A stretch of DNA of 64,000 nucleotides, taken from assembly GCA_023398335.1 (NCBI GenBank), contig JAEWSJ010000012.1, forward strand, positions 124,001-188,000. The letters run 5' to 3'. Of the stretch, positions 51,502-60,800 are shown piece by piece. The notes beneath the pieces are model-generated. The model searched no databases, was not told the DNA's origin, and saw only the letters and a list, made by a program, of their open reading frames with translations. Every line of letters starts with the position of its first letter. Position 1 is the stretch's first letter. A program made the position numbers and the translations under genes. The stretch comes from Bacillota bacterium (GTDB lineage Bacteria > Bacillota_I > Bacilli_A > RFN20 > CAG-288).

Positions 51502-52668
51502 ATGTTAGGAAATTTTGAATACTCGAATCCAACAAGACTGTATTTTGGAGAAAACTCATTGAAGTTTTTAAAAGATGAATTAAGTAAATACGGACCAAAC
51601 ATCGTATTGATATATGGTGGTGGATCAATAAAGAAAAATGGAATCTATGATCAAGTAATAAGTATCTTAAAAGAATGTGGTAAAAATATTTTTGAAGATG
51701 CGGGAGTAATGCCAAATCCGACGATAGAAAAAGTCTATGAAGGATGTAAGATTGCAAAAGAAGCCAAAGCTGATTTATTATTAGCTGTTGGTGGTGGTAG
51801 TGTAGTTGATTACGCTAAAGCAATCTCTGCTTCAACTTATTCTAAAGAAGATCCATGGCAAAAATACTTTGTCGAATTTAAAGATGTCGATAATAAGATA
51901 ATCCCTGTTGGTTCAATTCTTACTATGGTTGGAACTGGTTCAGAGATGAATGGCGGTTCAGTTATTACTAATCACCAAACAAATATCAAAGCTGGTCATG
52001 TTTTTGGTGATAATGTTTTTCCGAAATTTTCAATCTTAAATCCAATATTTACATATACCGTTCCAAAATATCAGATGGTTGCTGGTATCTTTGATATTAT
52101 GAGCCATATTTTTGAACAGTATTTTTCCGGAAGTGATGATAATACTTCTGACTATATAATGGAAGGATTAATGAGAAGTCTCATTCATTCTTCATTAATT
52201 GCAATTAAAGACTGTGAAAATTATGAAGCTCGCAGCAATATTATGTGGACAGCAACTTGGGCTTTAAATACTTTAGTAGCAAAAGGCAAGAGTACCGATT
52301 GGATGGTACATATGATTGGTCAAGCGATAGGAGCTTATACCAATGCCACACACGGAATGACATTAAGTGCGGTATCCTTAGCGTATTATCGACATATCCT
52401 TCCATATGGCTTACATCAGTTTAAGAAACTTGCGATAAATGTTTTTAATGTAGATTCAAAAAATAAATCCGATGAAGAAATAGCGTTAGAAGGATTAAAA
52501 GCATTAGAGATGTGGATGAAAGAAATCGGTTTAGTGATGAATATTACTGAATTAGGCGTGACAGAAAAAATGATAAACGGAATCGCTGATTCGACATTTA
52601 TTATGACAGGTGGTTATAAAGTATTAGACAAAAAAGAAATAATTAATATATTAAAAGAAAGTCTTTAA
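51502..52668 (+). CDS. Iron-containing alcohol dehydrogenase (butanol dehydrogenase-like)
   Basis: The 388-residue group III dehydrogenase reduces aldehydes such as butyraldehyde with NAD(P)H or oxidises alcohols. It has the nucleotide-binding LLLAVGGGSVVDYAKAIS (about residues 92-110), the metal ligands in FDIMSHIFEQYFS and HMIGQAIGAYTNATHGMTLS, and the N-terminal NPTRLYFGENSLKFLKDEL of the BdhA/YqhD branch. AAGGAG precedes the ATG. It lies 64 bp after the broken flavodoxin gene and may share the TetR promoter. A bidirectional terminator follows. Confidence 0.93.
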   Translation: MLGNFEYSNPTRLYFGENSLKFLKDELSKYGPNIVLIYGGGSIKKNGIYDQVISILKECGKNIFEDAGVMPNPTIEKVYEGCKIAKEAKADLLLAVGGGSVVDYAKAISASTYSKEDPWQKYFVEFKDVDNKIIPVGSILTMVGTGSEMNGGSVITNHQTNIKAGHVFGDNVFPKFSILNPIFTYTVPKYQMVAGIFDIMSHIFEQYFSGSDDNTSDYIMEGLMRSLIHSSLIAIKDCENYEARSNIMWTATWALNTLVAKGKSTDWMVHMIGQAIGAYTNATHGMTLSAVSLAYYRHILPYGLHQFKKLAINVFNVDSKNKSDEEIALEGLKALEMWMKEIGLVMNITELGVTEKMINGIADSTFIMTGGYKVLDKKEIINILKESL

Positions 52669-52711
52669 TTTTTTCTTTGTAAGATATTGGTATATGTTAT
52701 TGATTTAAATT

Positions 52712-52746
52712 AAAAGATGAGTAAGTTTCAAATTTACTCATCTTTT
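52712..52746. terminator. Bidirectional terminator between alcohol dehydrogenase and lipoprotein genes
   Basis: AAAAGATGAGTAA (52712-52724) pairs perfectly with TTACTCATCTTTT (52734-52746) around a nine-base loop, serving both converging genes. Confidence 0.92.
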
Positions 52747-52766
52747 ATAATGCATAAATTGTTTAA

Positions 52767-53531
52767 TTAGATATCACCTAGATAATACTGAACATAGGTT
52801 TCGTTGTAGTAATATAAACTTAAACGATAGACATAATTATCATCTTCGAAATAGCAGTGGAGACTATATGCTTCATCTTGCTTATCTTTGCTGTTAAATA
52901 TTCCGTTAAACATGTAATACATAGTGAAAGAATTATATGTTGTTTGTGAGTATTTATCATTGGTTTTATAATTTGTGATTTCATTAATTATCGGGGATTT
53001 TTTTGAGTATGATTCATATTCAAATCCACTATAATTAATAAAAGGAATTGAAGTGGAAGTATGTTCTAAAAAAGTTGAAATAAGAATGGTTTGACTTATT
53101 ATTGAATCGTTTTTTCTCTCTGCGTAGAAATTCTTAATTCTTTTGTAATATGGTGAGCGGTCATATGATATTCCGTTTTTATCTGTATATGTTAACTCCG
53201 GATCTATGAATGATGTCGAAATAATTATATCTACCTTTGTGTTAGTGTACCATGTTGTATCAGTGCTACTATAGCTATAGGATGTAATATTATTAATTAC
53301 TTCCGATGATGAATAGTTTATATACGGTCCATCGGAAGCAGAAACACGAGTCACGCTATTTAACATAGTCTTGAACTCAGTAAACTCATTTATCTTTTCA
53401 AGAGAGTAATATGAAGTGTGTGGATAAGTTAACACTTCGCTAGTAGTGGTGGAAGTGCTTAGTGAACTAGAAGTAGAATCACAACTTGAGACCAAAATAA
53501 CTACAATTAATAATGAGTATTTTTTATTCAT
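52767..53531 (-). CDS. Putative lipoprotein of unknown function
   Basis: The 254-residue protein begins MNKKYSLLIVVILVSSCDST: a signal peptide with lipobox VSSC, then a Ser/Thr linker. The mature part is Tyr/Ser-rich and beta-like (SSTDTTWYTNTKVDIIISTS) with no family I recognise. I choose the ATG at 53531, with GAGGATA just upstream on the minus strand; another in-frame ATG at 53543 has no site. Tyr-rich lipoproteins of this style recur in the window (5.9 and 33.5 kb). It stands alone before a bidirectional terminator. Confidence 0.78.
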   Translation of the reverse strand: MNKKYSLLIVVILVSSCDSTSSSLSTSTTTSEVLTYPHTSYYSLEKINEFTEFKTMLNSVTRVSASDGPYINYSSSEVINNITSYSYSSTDTTWYTNTKVDIIISTSFIDPELTYTDKNGISYDRSPYYKRIKNFYAERKNDSIISQTILISTFLEHTSTSIPFINYSGFEYESYSKKSPIINEITNYKTNDKYSQTTYNSFTMYYMFNGIFNSKDKQDEAYSLHCYFEDDNYVYRLSLYYYNETYVQYYLGDI

Positions 53532-53763
53532 GATTATCCTCATTAAATTGAATAATATTTATTTTCTAACGGACAAAAAAAGTAGTTTGATTTATCTTTA
53601 ACTGCAAAAGACGTTGAACATACTTAATCGCAAAAAATAGTTACCTTCATTCTCTTAGTTTATTATATAAAAACAAAAAGAAAACGACCGTTAATTGATA
53701 TTAATTTTGTGCATAGAAAACAAACAAAAAATTAATGTATTAATATTTATATTATTTTAAAAA

Positions 53764-53791
53764 TAAAAAAGTGTTCAGCCAAATTGAACAC
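53764..53791 (-). terminator. Terminator of the secreted-protein pseudogene (minus strand)
   Basis: GTGTTCA (53771-53777) pairs with TGAACAC (53785-53791) around a 7-base loop; the A run at 53764-53770 gives the T tail on the minus strand. Confidence 0.8.
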
Positions 53792-53816
53792 TCGAAATAC
53801 CTTTAATCTTAAATTA

Positions 53817-54300
53817 TTAAATAAGCGATAAGAAATTGTTGTAAAGAGAAGAAGAAGTGAAGAACGTGTACACTGTACACGAATACTGATTAGAGGAAGA
53901 AGTATTTGCTAATTTCGCATATTTATTGGTCTCAAATGAAGCATAGTAAGCATTATTAATTCCTAATGATGCGTCAGTATATTTTGCGTCTTTAAATAAC
54001 GCAAAGTTAAATATGTCAGACCCATAGGTGAATCTTACCGCTGGTTTAACACCGACTTGAATAACTTCACTAATATATGTGGTAGATGACTCAATTATCT
54101 TAGTTACTGAGTCACATAAAGACGAAAAAAGACTTCTAAGTTATTGCATAAGCTCTTGTATCACTTTGAGTTTCGACTTTTGTCGCTACTTCAGGTAGGT
54201 TAATATGAACATCAAATTTTGTTAAAGCAAATGTATCGCTTATGTTTGATGAGAAAGATGTAAGTAGTAAAAGTGGTAGTAAAAATAAAATCTTTTTCAT
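53817..54300 (-). pseudogene. Decayed gene for a small secreted protein
   Basis: From the ATG at 54300 the minus strand reads a clear signal peptide, MKKILFLLPLLLLTSFSSNI, with FALTKFDVHINLPEVATKVE after it, and stops at TAG (54136-54138). Another frame then continues with DSVTKIIESSTTYISEVIQV and GVKPAVRFTYGSDIFNFALF, down to TAA at 53817. Thus a nonsense change and a frameshift have broken a protein of about 160 residues. TAGGGGA lies before the start. Family unknown; the terminator just downstream supports a former transcription unit. Confidence 0.7.
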
Positions 54301-54377
54301 TTTTGTCCCCTACATAATCACATGTCCAAATGTCATCATATTTATCAATATCGCTTACGTTATTTTGAATAATCATG

Positions 54378-54499
54378 TGAAACATGTATTTAACCAAATA
54401 TAAATATTTATTCATAGACTACATAGTTTTATATCAAAGAAGAAAGTCAGTGATTTTTTTATAGATATAAGTAAAAATAAATCTAAAATACATGTTTCA
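54378..54499. repeat. Inverted 14-bp pair in the uvrA upstream region
   Basis: TGAAACATGTATTT at 54378-54391 is the exact reverse complement of AAATACATGTTTCA at 54486-54499. The second copy is part of ACATGTTTCATGT (54490-54502), itself symmetric as ACATG-N3-CATGT, directly before the TAAAAT-like -10 of uvrA. Confidence 0.55.
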
Positions 54500-54530
54500 T
54501 GTTAAAATATAGAGTAAGGTGGATTTATAT

Positions 54531-57347
54531 ATGGAAAAAGATAAAATTGAGATTATAGGTGCGAGAGAGAACAATTTAAAAAATATATCTGTTTCGTTTC
54601 CAAAGAATAAATTAGTTGTTTTTACTGGTGTTTCTGGCTCGGGTAAATCTACTTTAGCTTTTGATACTATTTTTGCTGAAGGCCAAAGAAGATATATTGA
54701 ATCTTTATCTTCTTATGCTCGTCAGTTTTTAGGTAGTTTTGAAAAGCCTGATGTTGACTCCATTGATGGTCTTTCTCCCGCTATATCTATCGATCAAAAA
54801 ACCACTTCACATAACCCACGTTCTACCGTTGGCACGGTGACAGAAATTTATGATTACTTAAGATTATTATATGGTCGTATTGGAAAAGCTTATTGTCCAA
54901 CCCATCATATTGAAATAAAACCATATACTCCCGAACAAATGGCAAAGATCGTATTAAAAGAGAATCCAGTCGGAACAAAAATCAGCGTTTGTGCTCCTTT
55001 AGTAAGAAATGAAAAAGGTTCTCATTATGATACGATGGAAAAATTCTTTAAAGCGGGTTTTTCGCGAGTGAAAATCGACTCTGAAGCGGAAACAAGATAT
55101 CCTTCAGTTCCTTTATTAGACAAGAATAAAAAACATGATATTGAAATTGTTGTTGATCGTCTTATTTTAAGAGAAGACGATTTCGATAGAGTGCTTGAAG
55201 CGATTAAAGCAGCGTTAAATATTGCTAATGGCTATGTTAATATTGTTACTCCTTCTTCTTCTCGCTTATTCTCCGAACATCATTCATGTCCAATCTGTGG
55301 TTTCTCAGTTCCGGAGATTGAACCACGTATTTTCTCCTTTAATAATCCGTTAGGTTGTTGCCCGGATTGTAATGGACTTGGGGTAAAGATCGAAGCTTCT
55401 CCTAAATTATTAGTTCCAAATGATAATCTTTCTATTGAACAAGGGGCTTTGAAGTATTATGCCGCTAAAGGCGATTTTACCATTGAAAAATATGAACTAA
55501 ACGCAATTTGCGAACATTTTAAGATTCCAACCAAAGTAGCGTATAAAAAATTAAGTGAAAAGCATAAGAATATTTTGATGTACGGACCTGATGAACCTTT
55601 TACTTACACTTATGAAGCTGTCAGTGGCTCGATATATAAGAAAACTGTTGATGAAGGATTGAAAACTAAGATTGATCGTTTATATCAATCAACAACTTCA
55701 CCAATGATGAAAGATTATTATTCTACCTTTATGGCTACAAGAGTTTGTCCTTCGTGCCATGGAGCTCGATTAAATGAAAAAGTATTATCGATATTAGTCG
55801 GTGGAAAGAATATCTTTGAATTATGCAGTATGTCATTTGATAAATTATCAGTGTTCTTCAATGAATTATGTTTATCTCCAGAAGATACTAAAATATCTGA
55901 ATTAGTTGTTTCCGAAATAAAGAACAGATTGAAATTCTTATGTGATGTTGGACTAGAATATTTGACTTTAGCACGTCCAGCGATGACTTTATCTGGAGGT
56001 GAAGCTCAACGTATACGTTTAGCGACACAAATTGGATCAAAGTTATCAGGAGTTTTATATGTTTTAGATGAACCTTCGATAGGTTTACATCAAAGAGATA
56101 ATGATAAACTTATTTTAACTTTGAAAGAAATGAGAGATTTAGGTAATTCGCTTATTGTTGTTGAACATGATGAAGATACGATGCGCGCCGCGGATTTTAT
56201 CGTTGATGTAGGTCCAGGAGCGGGTGAACATGGTGGAGAGATAGTATTTGCTGGAACGCCAAGCGAAATTGTTAATTGTGAACGTTCAGTTACGGGACAG
56301 TATTTATCCGGAAAGAAAAAAATTGAAGTTCCGGCCTTTAGAAGACCTGGAATTCATGACATCAGTATAAAAGGCGCTAGATGTCATAACTTAAAAAACA
56401 TCAATGTGACTTTTAAAACTGGATGCTTAAACTTAGTTACCGGAGTCTCTGGTTCAGGCAAATCATCTTTAGTTACAGAAATACTATATAAAAAGACTAA
56501 GCAGATGCTTGGAATTGGTAAAGATGAACCGGGAGAATGCGATGAAATCGATGGACTTCAATATATTGATAAAGTTATCAACGTCTCGCAAGAACCGATT
56601 GGTAAGACCCCACGTAGCAACCCAGCTACATATATAAAAGTCTTTGATGATATTCGTTATTTATTCGCTCTTACTAAAGAGGCAAGAATGAAAGGTTTTG
56701 ATAAGTCGATGTTTTCGTTTAATAACAAGGGTGGTCGATGTGAAGCGTGTCAAGGAGACGGAGTAAAACGTATCTCGATGAACTTCTTACCAGATGTCTT
56801 TGTTGAATGTGATGTCTGTCATGGAAAACGTTATACCGATGAAATACTCGAAGTTAAATACAAAGGGAAGAATATTTATGATGTTTTGAATATGCGTGTA
56901 GAGGAAGCATATGAGTTCTTTATTAACATTCCTTCAATCACACGTAAACTTAAAACTTTGATGGATGTTGGTTTAGGATATATAAAACTTGGGCAATCTT
57001 CAACTACCTTATCGGGTGGTGAAGCACAAAGAGTAAAATTAGCTTTTGAACTAGAAAGACCTGCGACTTCATCAACGTTATATATTTTAGATGAACCAAC
57101 AACTGGACTTCATGTAGCGGATATCGTTCATTTGATGATCGTATTGAATCGCTTGGTTGAAGAAGGTAATACGGTTGTAGTTATTGAACATAATCTTGAT
57201 GTTATTAAGTGTGCGGATTATATTGTTGACTTAGGTCCAGAAGGTGGAGACAAGGGCGGAAACGTTGTTACCGAAGGTACTCCAGAAGAAGTTGCTAAGG
57301 TTTCTTCTTCCTATACCGGCCAATATTTAAAACGTTACTTGAAATAA
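54531..57347 (+). CDS. uvrA: Excinuclease ABC subunit A
   Basis: The 938-residue UvrA finds bulky DNA lesions and loads UvrB in nucleotide excision repair. It has two ABC modules: Walker A GVSGSGKST near both ends (about residues 31-39 and 640), signatures LSGGEAQRIRLA and LSGGEAQRVKLA, and Walker B VLDEPSIGLH and ILDEPTTGLH. Zinc modules CPICG..CPDC and CEACQGDG..CDVCHGKRY are present. The length is that of the family. I start at ATG 54531 with AAGGTGG 9 bases upstream; a TTG at 54519 is in frame but lies in that site. uvrB is not in the window. The inverted motif upstream may be a DNA-damage operator. Confidence 0.97.
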   Translation: MEKDKIEIIGARENNLKNISVSFPKNKLVVFTGVSGSGKSTLAFDTIFAEGQRRYIESLSSYARQFLGSFEKPDVDSIDGLSPAISIDQKTTSHNPRSTVGTVTEIYDYLRLLYGRIGKAYCPTHHIEIKPYTPEQMAKIVLKENPVGTKISVCAPLVRNEKGSHYDTMEKFFKAGFSRVKIDSEAETRYPSVPLLDKNKKHDIEIVVDRLILREDDFDRVLEAIKAALNIANGYVNIVTPSSSRLFSEHHSCPICGFSVPEIEPRIFSFNNPLGCCPDCNGLGVKIEASPKLLVPNDNLSIEQGALKYYAAKGDFTIEKYELNAICEHFKIPTKVAYKKLSEKHKNILMYGPDEPFTYTYEAVSGSIYKKTVDEGLKTKIDRLYQSTTSPMMKDYYSTFMATRVCPSCHGARLNEKVLSILVGGKNIFELCSMSFDKLSVFFNELCLSPEDTKISELVVSEIKNRLKFLCDVGLEYLTLARPAMTLSGGEAQRIRLATQIGSKLSGVLYVLDEPSIGLHQRDNDKLILTLKEMRDLGNSLIVVEHDEDTMRAADFIVDVGPGAGEHGGEIVFAGTPSEIVNCERSVTGQYLSGKKKIEVPAFRRPGIHDISIKGARCHNLKNINVTFKTGCLNLVTGVSGSGKSSLVTEILYKKTKQMLGIGKDEPGECDEIDGLQYIDKVINVSQEPIGKTPRSNPATYIKVFDDIRYLFALTKEARMKGFDKSMFSFNNKGGRCEACQGDGVKRISMNFLPDVFVECDVCHGKRYTDEILEVKYKGKNIYDVLNMRVEEAYEFFINIPSITRKLKTLMDVGLGYIKLGQSSTTLSGGEAQRVKLAFELERPATSSTLYILDEPTTGLHVADIVHLMIVLNRLVEEGNTVVVIEHNLDVIKCADYIVDLGPEGGDKGGNVVTEGTPEEVAKVSSSYTGQYLKRYLK

Positions 57348-57398
57348 TATATTTGTTATAAACGAATATATGTTGTATGATTTTTTTAGGAGAAAGAT

Positions 57399-58334
57399 AT
57401 GTGCACTATTTATAAACTAGCTAATCACTTTGGACTTAAACAGTTCTATATTTCAAAAACCTCAATCAAACGTTCTATAAATGTTATAGAAGTTGATAGG
57501 CCGGGTTTAGAAATGACTGGATTCTTTGAGTACCATCAAAAAGATCGTCTTATTCTTCTTGGAAGAAAAGAAGAAGCTTATTTAAAGAACATGTCTTATG
57601 AAGAAGCGAGAAAAGTATTTCTAGAAATTATCAATGAAGAAACTCCAGGCGTTATTATCTGTCACGGTGTCAATTGCCCTGAAGTTATTTATGAAGTTGC
57701 AAAACTTCATGACTGCGCAATCTATGGTACTGAACTTGGAACTTCAGAATTTGAAGCGGATGCACTCACGTATCTCAGTGAGCAATTGGCTCCTAAAACA
57801 TCAATACATGGAAACTTACTTGAGGTCTTTGGGGAAGGAGTTCTTCTTATTGGCCCTTCTGGCATTGGTAAATCTGAAGTATGTTTAGACCTTATTAAAA
57901 AAGGGCATCGTTTAGTTAGCGATGATAAAGTAGAGGTGAGATTTATCCGTGATAAATTAGTCGGCTCCGCTCCTTCAATAATATACGGAATGATGGAAGT
58001 ACGAGGCATCGGTTTTATCGATGTACCACGTATGTTCGGTATCAATTCTTTAGAGAAGAGAACCAAGATAAAATATTGCGTTAAGTTAGTTCCTTATGAT
58101 GCGAAACTACCGATTGATCGACTTGGTCTTTCAACGGAGTGTTACGAAATATTAGGAACGAAGATTCCTTTAGTTACCTTACCGGTATCTCCAGCTCGTT
58201 CAATGTCTGAAATTATTGAAGTTGCAGTAACAAATTTCAAACTAAAAGAATACGGATATGATACTGCAGCCAACTTTGAAAGAAGATTATCTGAATTTAG
58301 AAATAATGATGATGATCAAGAAACGGAAGATTAA
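57399..58334 (+). CDS. hprK: HPr kinase/phosphorylase
   Basis: The 311-residue enzyme phosphorylates HPr on Ser46 and removes the phosphate, setting carbon catabolite repression with CcpA. It has the P-loop GPSGIGKSE at residues 152-160, the catalytic His in SIHGNLLEVFG (His138) and the family signature EVRGIGFIDVPRMFG. AGGAGAAAG precedes the ATG. lgt follows 3 bp after the stop, a classic Firmicutes pair. Its presence supports the reading of the cre sites before gap and before the dehydratase operon as CcpA targets. Confidence 0.97.
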   Translation: MCTIYKLANHFGLKQFYISKTSIKRSINVIEVDRPGLEMTGFFEYHQKDRLILLGRKEEAYLKNMSYEEARKVFLEIINEETPGVIICHGVNCPEVIYEVAKLHDCAIYGTELGTSEFEADALTYLSEQLAPKTSIHGNLLEVFGEGVLLIGPSGIGKSEVCLDLIKKGHRLVSDDKVEVRFIRDKLVGSAPSIIYGMMEVRGIGFIDVPRMFGINSLEKRTKIKYCVKLVPYDAKLPIDRLGLSTECYEILGTKIPLVTLPVSPARSMSEIIEVAVTNFKLKEYGYDTAANFERRLSEFRNNDDDQETED

Positions 58335-58337
58335 TTT

Positions 58338-59231
58338 ATGAATATATTTGCTAGTACAACAAAGCCTTTATTTGGTTTATTTACCACTGAAGGAACAAAC
58401 TTACCAAACGGGTTTTATTTCTTCGGAATGGAAGTAAGATTCTATGCGATATTTATTCTTGTTGGAGCGCTAACTGCGTTGTTTTTAGCTTCGTATCGCG
58501 CTCATAAAAAAGGTTATCCATGGGAAACATACGACGTGGTATTTATTACCGCTTTTCCAGCGGGAATAATCGGTGCAAGAATTTGGTATGTCATTGCAGA
58601 ATGGAATACTAAGTTTGGTCCTAATTTTAGTTCTGATCCATTCGCGATGTTTCGCACATGGGATGGTGGTCTTGCAATCCAAGGAGGGGTCATCGGTGGC
58701 ATTCTTATTGGTGTCTTGATGGTTATGTGGAGAAGAAAAGGAATGTCAGTCTTTAAAGCGGCTGATTTTGCTGTTCCAACCATCTTAATTGCTCAAGCTA
58801 TCGGTAGATGGGGAAACTTCATGAATGGTGAAGTTTATGGTCAATTTGTTACAACTGATGCTTGGAATTTCTTGCCAAGTTTCATAATTAATAATCTTCA
58901 TACGGAAGGAGGACTAATCGGTGCTCCGTTATTCTTCGTTGAAGGACTTATTAATATCGGTGGTTATTTCTTTTTAACTCATGGTATTGATATGTTATTT
59001 GGCAAATTCTATGAAGATGGAGATGCAGTATGCTGCTATTTCGTTTGGTATGGAGTAGTGCGTGCAGTTCTTGAACCACTACGTAATCCAAAATACATTA
59101 TGGGCGGTGGTGAAAGCATGAAGTCTGTTTCAATGGCAATTGCCTTTGTTGTTGTTGGTCTTATCGCTCTTGTTGCAAACCATGTTATCCGTTATCAATT
59201 AAGAAAAAAGAAGCAAGAAACAATTAAGTAA
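58338..59231 (+). CDS. lgt: Prolipoprotein diacylglyceryl transferase
   Basis: The 297-residue membrane enzyme adds diacylglycerol to the lipobox Cys of prolipoproteins. About seven hydrophobic segments are visible, together with the signature GRWGNFMNGEVYG (Arg and Asn conserved), DGGLAIQGGVIGG and a later RAVLEPLRNP. It would process the several lipoproteins of this window. The gene lies between hprK and the HAD phosphatase with gaps of 3 and 2 bases, so it is in one operon. Length and order are typical. Confidence 0.96.
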   Translation: MNIFASTTKPLFGLFTTEGTNLPNGFYFFGMEVRFYAIFILVGALTALFLASYRAHKKGYPWETYDVVFITAFPAGIIGARIWYVIAEWNTKFGPNFSSDPFAMFRTWDGGLAIQGGVIGGILIGVLMVMWRRKGMSVFKAADFAVPTILIAQAIGRWGNFMNGEVYGQFVTTDAWNFLPSFIINNLHTEGGLIGAPLFFVEGLINIGGYFFLTHGIDMLFGKFYEDGDAVCCYFVWYGVVRAVLEPLRNPKYIMGGGESMKSVSMAIAFVVVGLIALVANHVIRYQLRKKKQETIK

Positions 59232-59233
59232 GA

Positions 59234-59878
59234 ATGAAGAAATATAAAGCGATAATTTTCGATCTAGACGGAACAACCTTAAACACTGATTTATATGTTG
59301 TTGCTAACTACCTTCGATTGTTTTTAAAATACGATGTAAAGCCAATTCCATCTTTAGATGAGTTTGTTTATTTTTCTGGACCACCACTTTTAGATACTTT
59401 AAGAAAATACTACCCGAATACCGATATTGATGTCTTAAGAAAAGATTTTGTGGAGTGGGGCGAAAACAATGTTAATTCACTTTCGTCTTTGTATAAGGAT
59501 GAAATAGAAGTCTTAACTAAACTAAAAGAAAAAGGATATAAACTAGGAATAGTTACTAATAAAGTTAGCAGCGCCACGGAAAAATGTTTAACTTATTTTG
59601 ACATAAAGAAATATTTTGAGTCGATTATTACCATCGATATGTGCGTTAATCCTAAACCTAACCCAGATGGTTTAAATAAGTGCTTAAAGGAATTAGGTAT
59701 TAAGAAAGAAGACGCGATTTACATCGGAGACAGCGTCGGCGATATGGAAACTGGAAAAAATGGTAAAATGGATATAGGGTTAGTAACGTGGTCTTTAAAA
59801 GAAGGTCAAGACGTGATTAAACCTGATTATTATTTTTCAAGTTTTAAAGATATTGAAAGGAGTTTTATCGATGAATAA
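59234..59878 (+). CDS. HAD-family phosphatase (PpaX/Gph-like)
   Basis: The 214-residue protein has HAD motif I FDLDGTTLNTD at residues 10-20, motif II IVTNKVS, the lysine in NPKPNPDG and motif III IYIGDSVGDMETGKN. Capped HAD proteins of this type act on phosphoglycolate or pyrophosphate. In Firmicutes the gene after hprK-lgt is often ppaX, a pyrophosphatase that removes PPi formed by HprK, so that role is likely here but not proved. It starts 2 bases after lgt and overlaps the trxB start by 8 bases. Confidence 0.88.
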   Translation: MKKYKAIIFDLDGTTLNTDLYVVANYLRLFLKYDVKPIPSLDEFVYFSGPPLLDTLRKYYPNTDIDVLRKDFVEWGENNVNSLSSLYKDEIEVLTKLKEKGYKLGIVTNKVSSATEKCLTYFDIKKYFESIITIDMCVNPKPNPDGLNKCLKELGIKKEDAIYIGDSVGDMETGKNGKMDIGLVTWSLKEGQDVIKPDYYFSSFKDIERSFIDE

Positions 59879-60794
59879 CATGAATGATGTTGCTGTAATA
59901 GGTATGGGACCGGCTGGAATCAGTGCGGCGATATATTTGAAAAGATTCGGCTATGAGCCAATCTGTTTTGAAAGCAAAAAAGTTGGTGGAAAATTAAACG
60001 AAATAAAAGAGATAGAAAACTATCCAGGTTTTATTGGTGAAGGCAAAGATTTAGCTTTGCTACTTTCAAAACAAGTTGAACATTTTAATTTAAATGTAAA
60101 AAATGAGTTTGTTACTAAAATTGAAAGAGATTACGACAATGGTACCTTCATCATTAAATCCGATTCAACTTCTTATAATTTTAAAGCGGTAGTAATTACT
60201 ACCGGTATTAGAGAAAAGCCATTTGAAATACCTGGTTCTTCCTCCTATTCGAACAATGGTATATCCCGTTGTGCAACATGTGACGGACCTTTCTATCGTA
60301 ATAAGACAGTTTCTTTAATCGGAACTTCATCTTCCGCATATGAAGACGCAGCATATTTAGCTAATATTTGTGAAAAAGTATATTTGATCAATGATGGCAG
60401 CGAAGTTAAAGCCAATGAAGAACTTCAAAAAGAAATTGGTGAAAATTCTAAAATTGAAGTCTTATCACCATATAAAATTATTTCTTCCTCCGGCACTAAT
60501 CATTTGGAAAAATTAGTTTTGAAGAATAATGAAAACGGAAAAGAAAAGACAATTGATACTTCCGCCTTATTTATTCTTATTGGAGCAACTCCAATCACCG
60601 AATTTATCGACTATATGGATATTTTATCCCCACAAGGTTTTATCATCTCAAACGACAAAATGGAGACCAGTGTTAAAGGTGTTTTTGTTGCGGGAGATGC
60701 CCGAGTAACTCCACTTCGTCAAGTAGTAACAGCAACCTCTGATGGTAGTTTAGCAGCTTTATCCGCTAAAAATTATCTTAAAGGACTTAAATAA
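59871..60794 (+). CDS. trxB: Thioredoxin reductase-like flavoprotein
   Basis: The 307-residue flavoprotein has the FAD fold VAVIGMGPAGISAAIYLKR, the redox-active CATC at residues 134-137 and the C-terminal FAD site VFVAGDARVTPLRQVVTATS. The pyridine-nucleotide part is odd: LIGTSSSAYEDAAYLA replaces the usual GGGDSA-type loop and no HRRxxFRA basic motif follows (NDGSEVKANEE instead), so NADPH use is doubtful and a ferredoxin-linked type is possible. Start at ATG 59871 with AAGGAG upstream; an in-frame TTG at 59853 lies before that site. Operon with hprK-lgt. Confidence 0.88.
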   Translation: MNNMNDVAVIGMGPAGISAAIYLKRFGYEPICFESKKVGGKLNEIKEIENYPGFIGEGKDLALLLSKQVEHFNLNVKNEFVTKIERDYDNGTFIIKSDSTSYNFKAVVITTGIREKPFEIPGSSSYSNNGISRCATCDGPFYRNKTVSLIGTSSSAYEDAAYLANICEKVYLINDGSEVKANEELQKEIGENSKIEVLSPYKIISSSGTNHLEKLVLKNNENGKEKTIDTSALFILIGATPITEFIDYMDILSPQGFIISNDKMETSVKGVFVAGDARVTPLRQVVTATSDGSLAALSAKNYLKGLK

Positions 60795-60800
60795 TTAAGA

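Noticed and set aside
54212..54415. 67-residue minus-strand frame upstream of uvrA
   Set aside because: It overlaps the clear signal-peptide start of the decayed secreted gene in another frame and has no ribosome binding site or domain.
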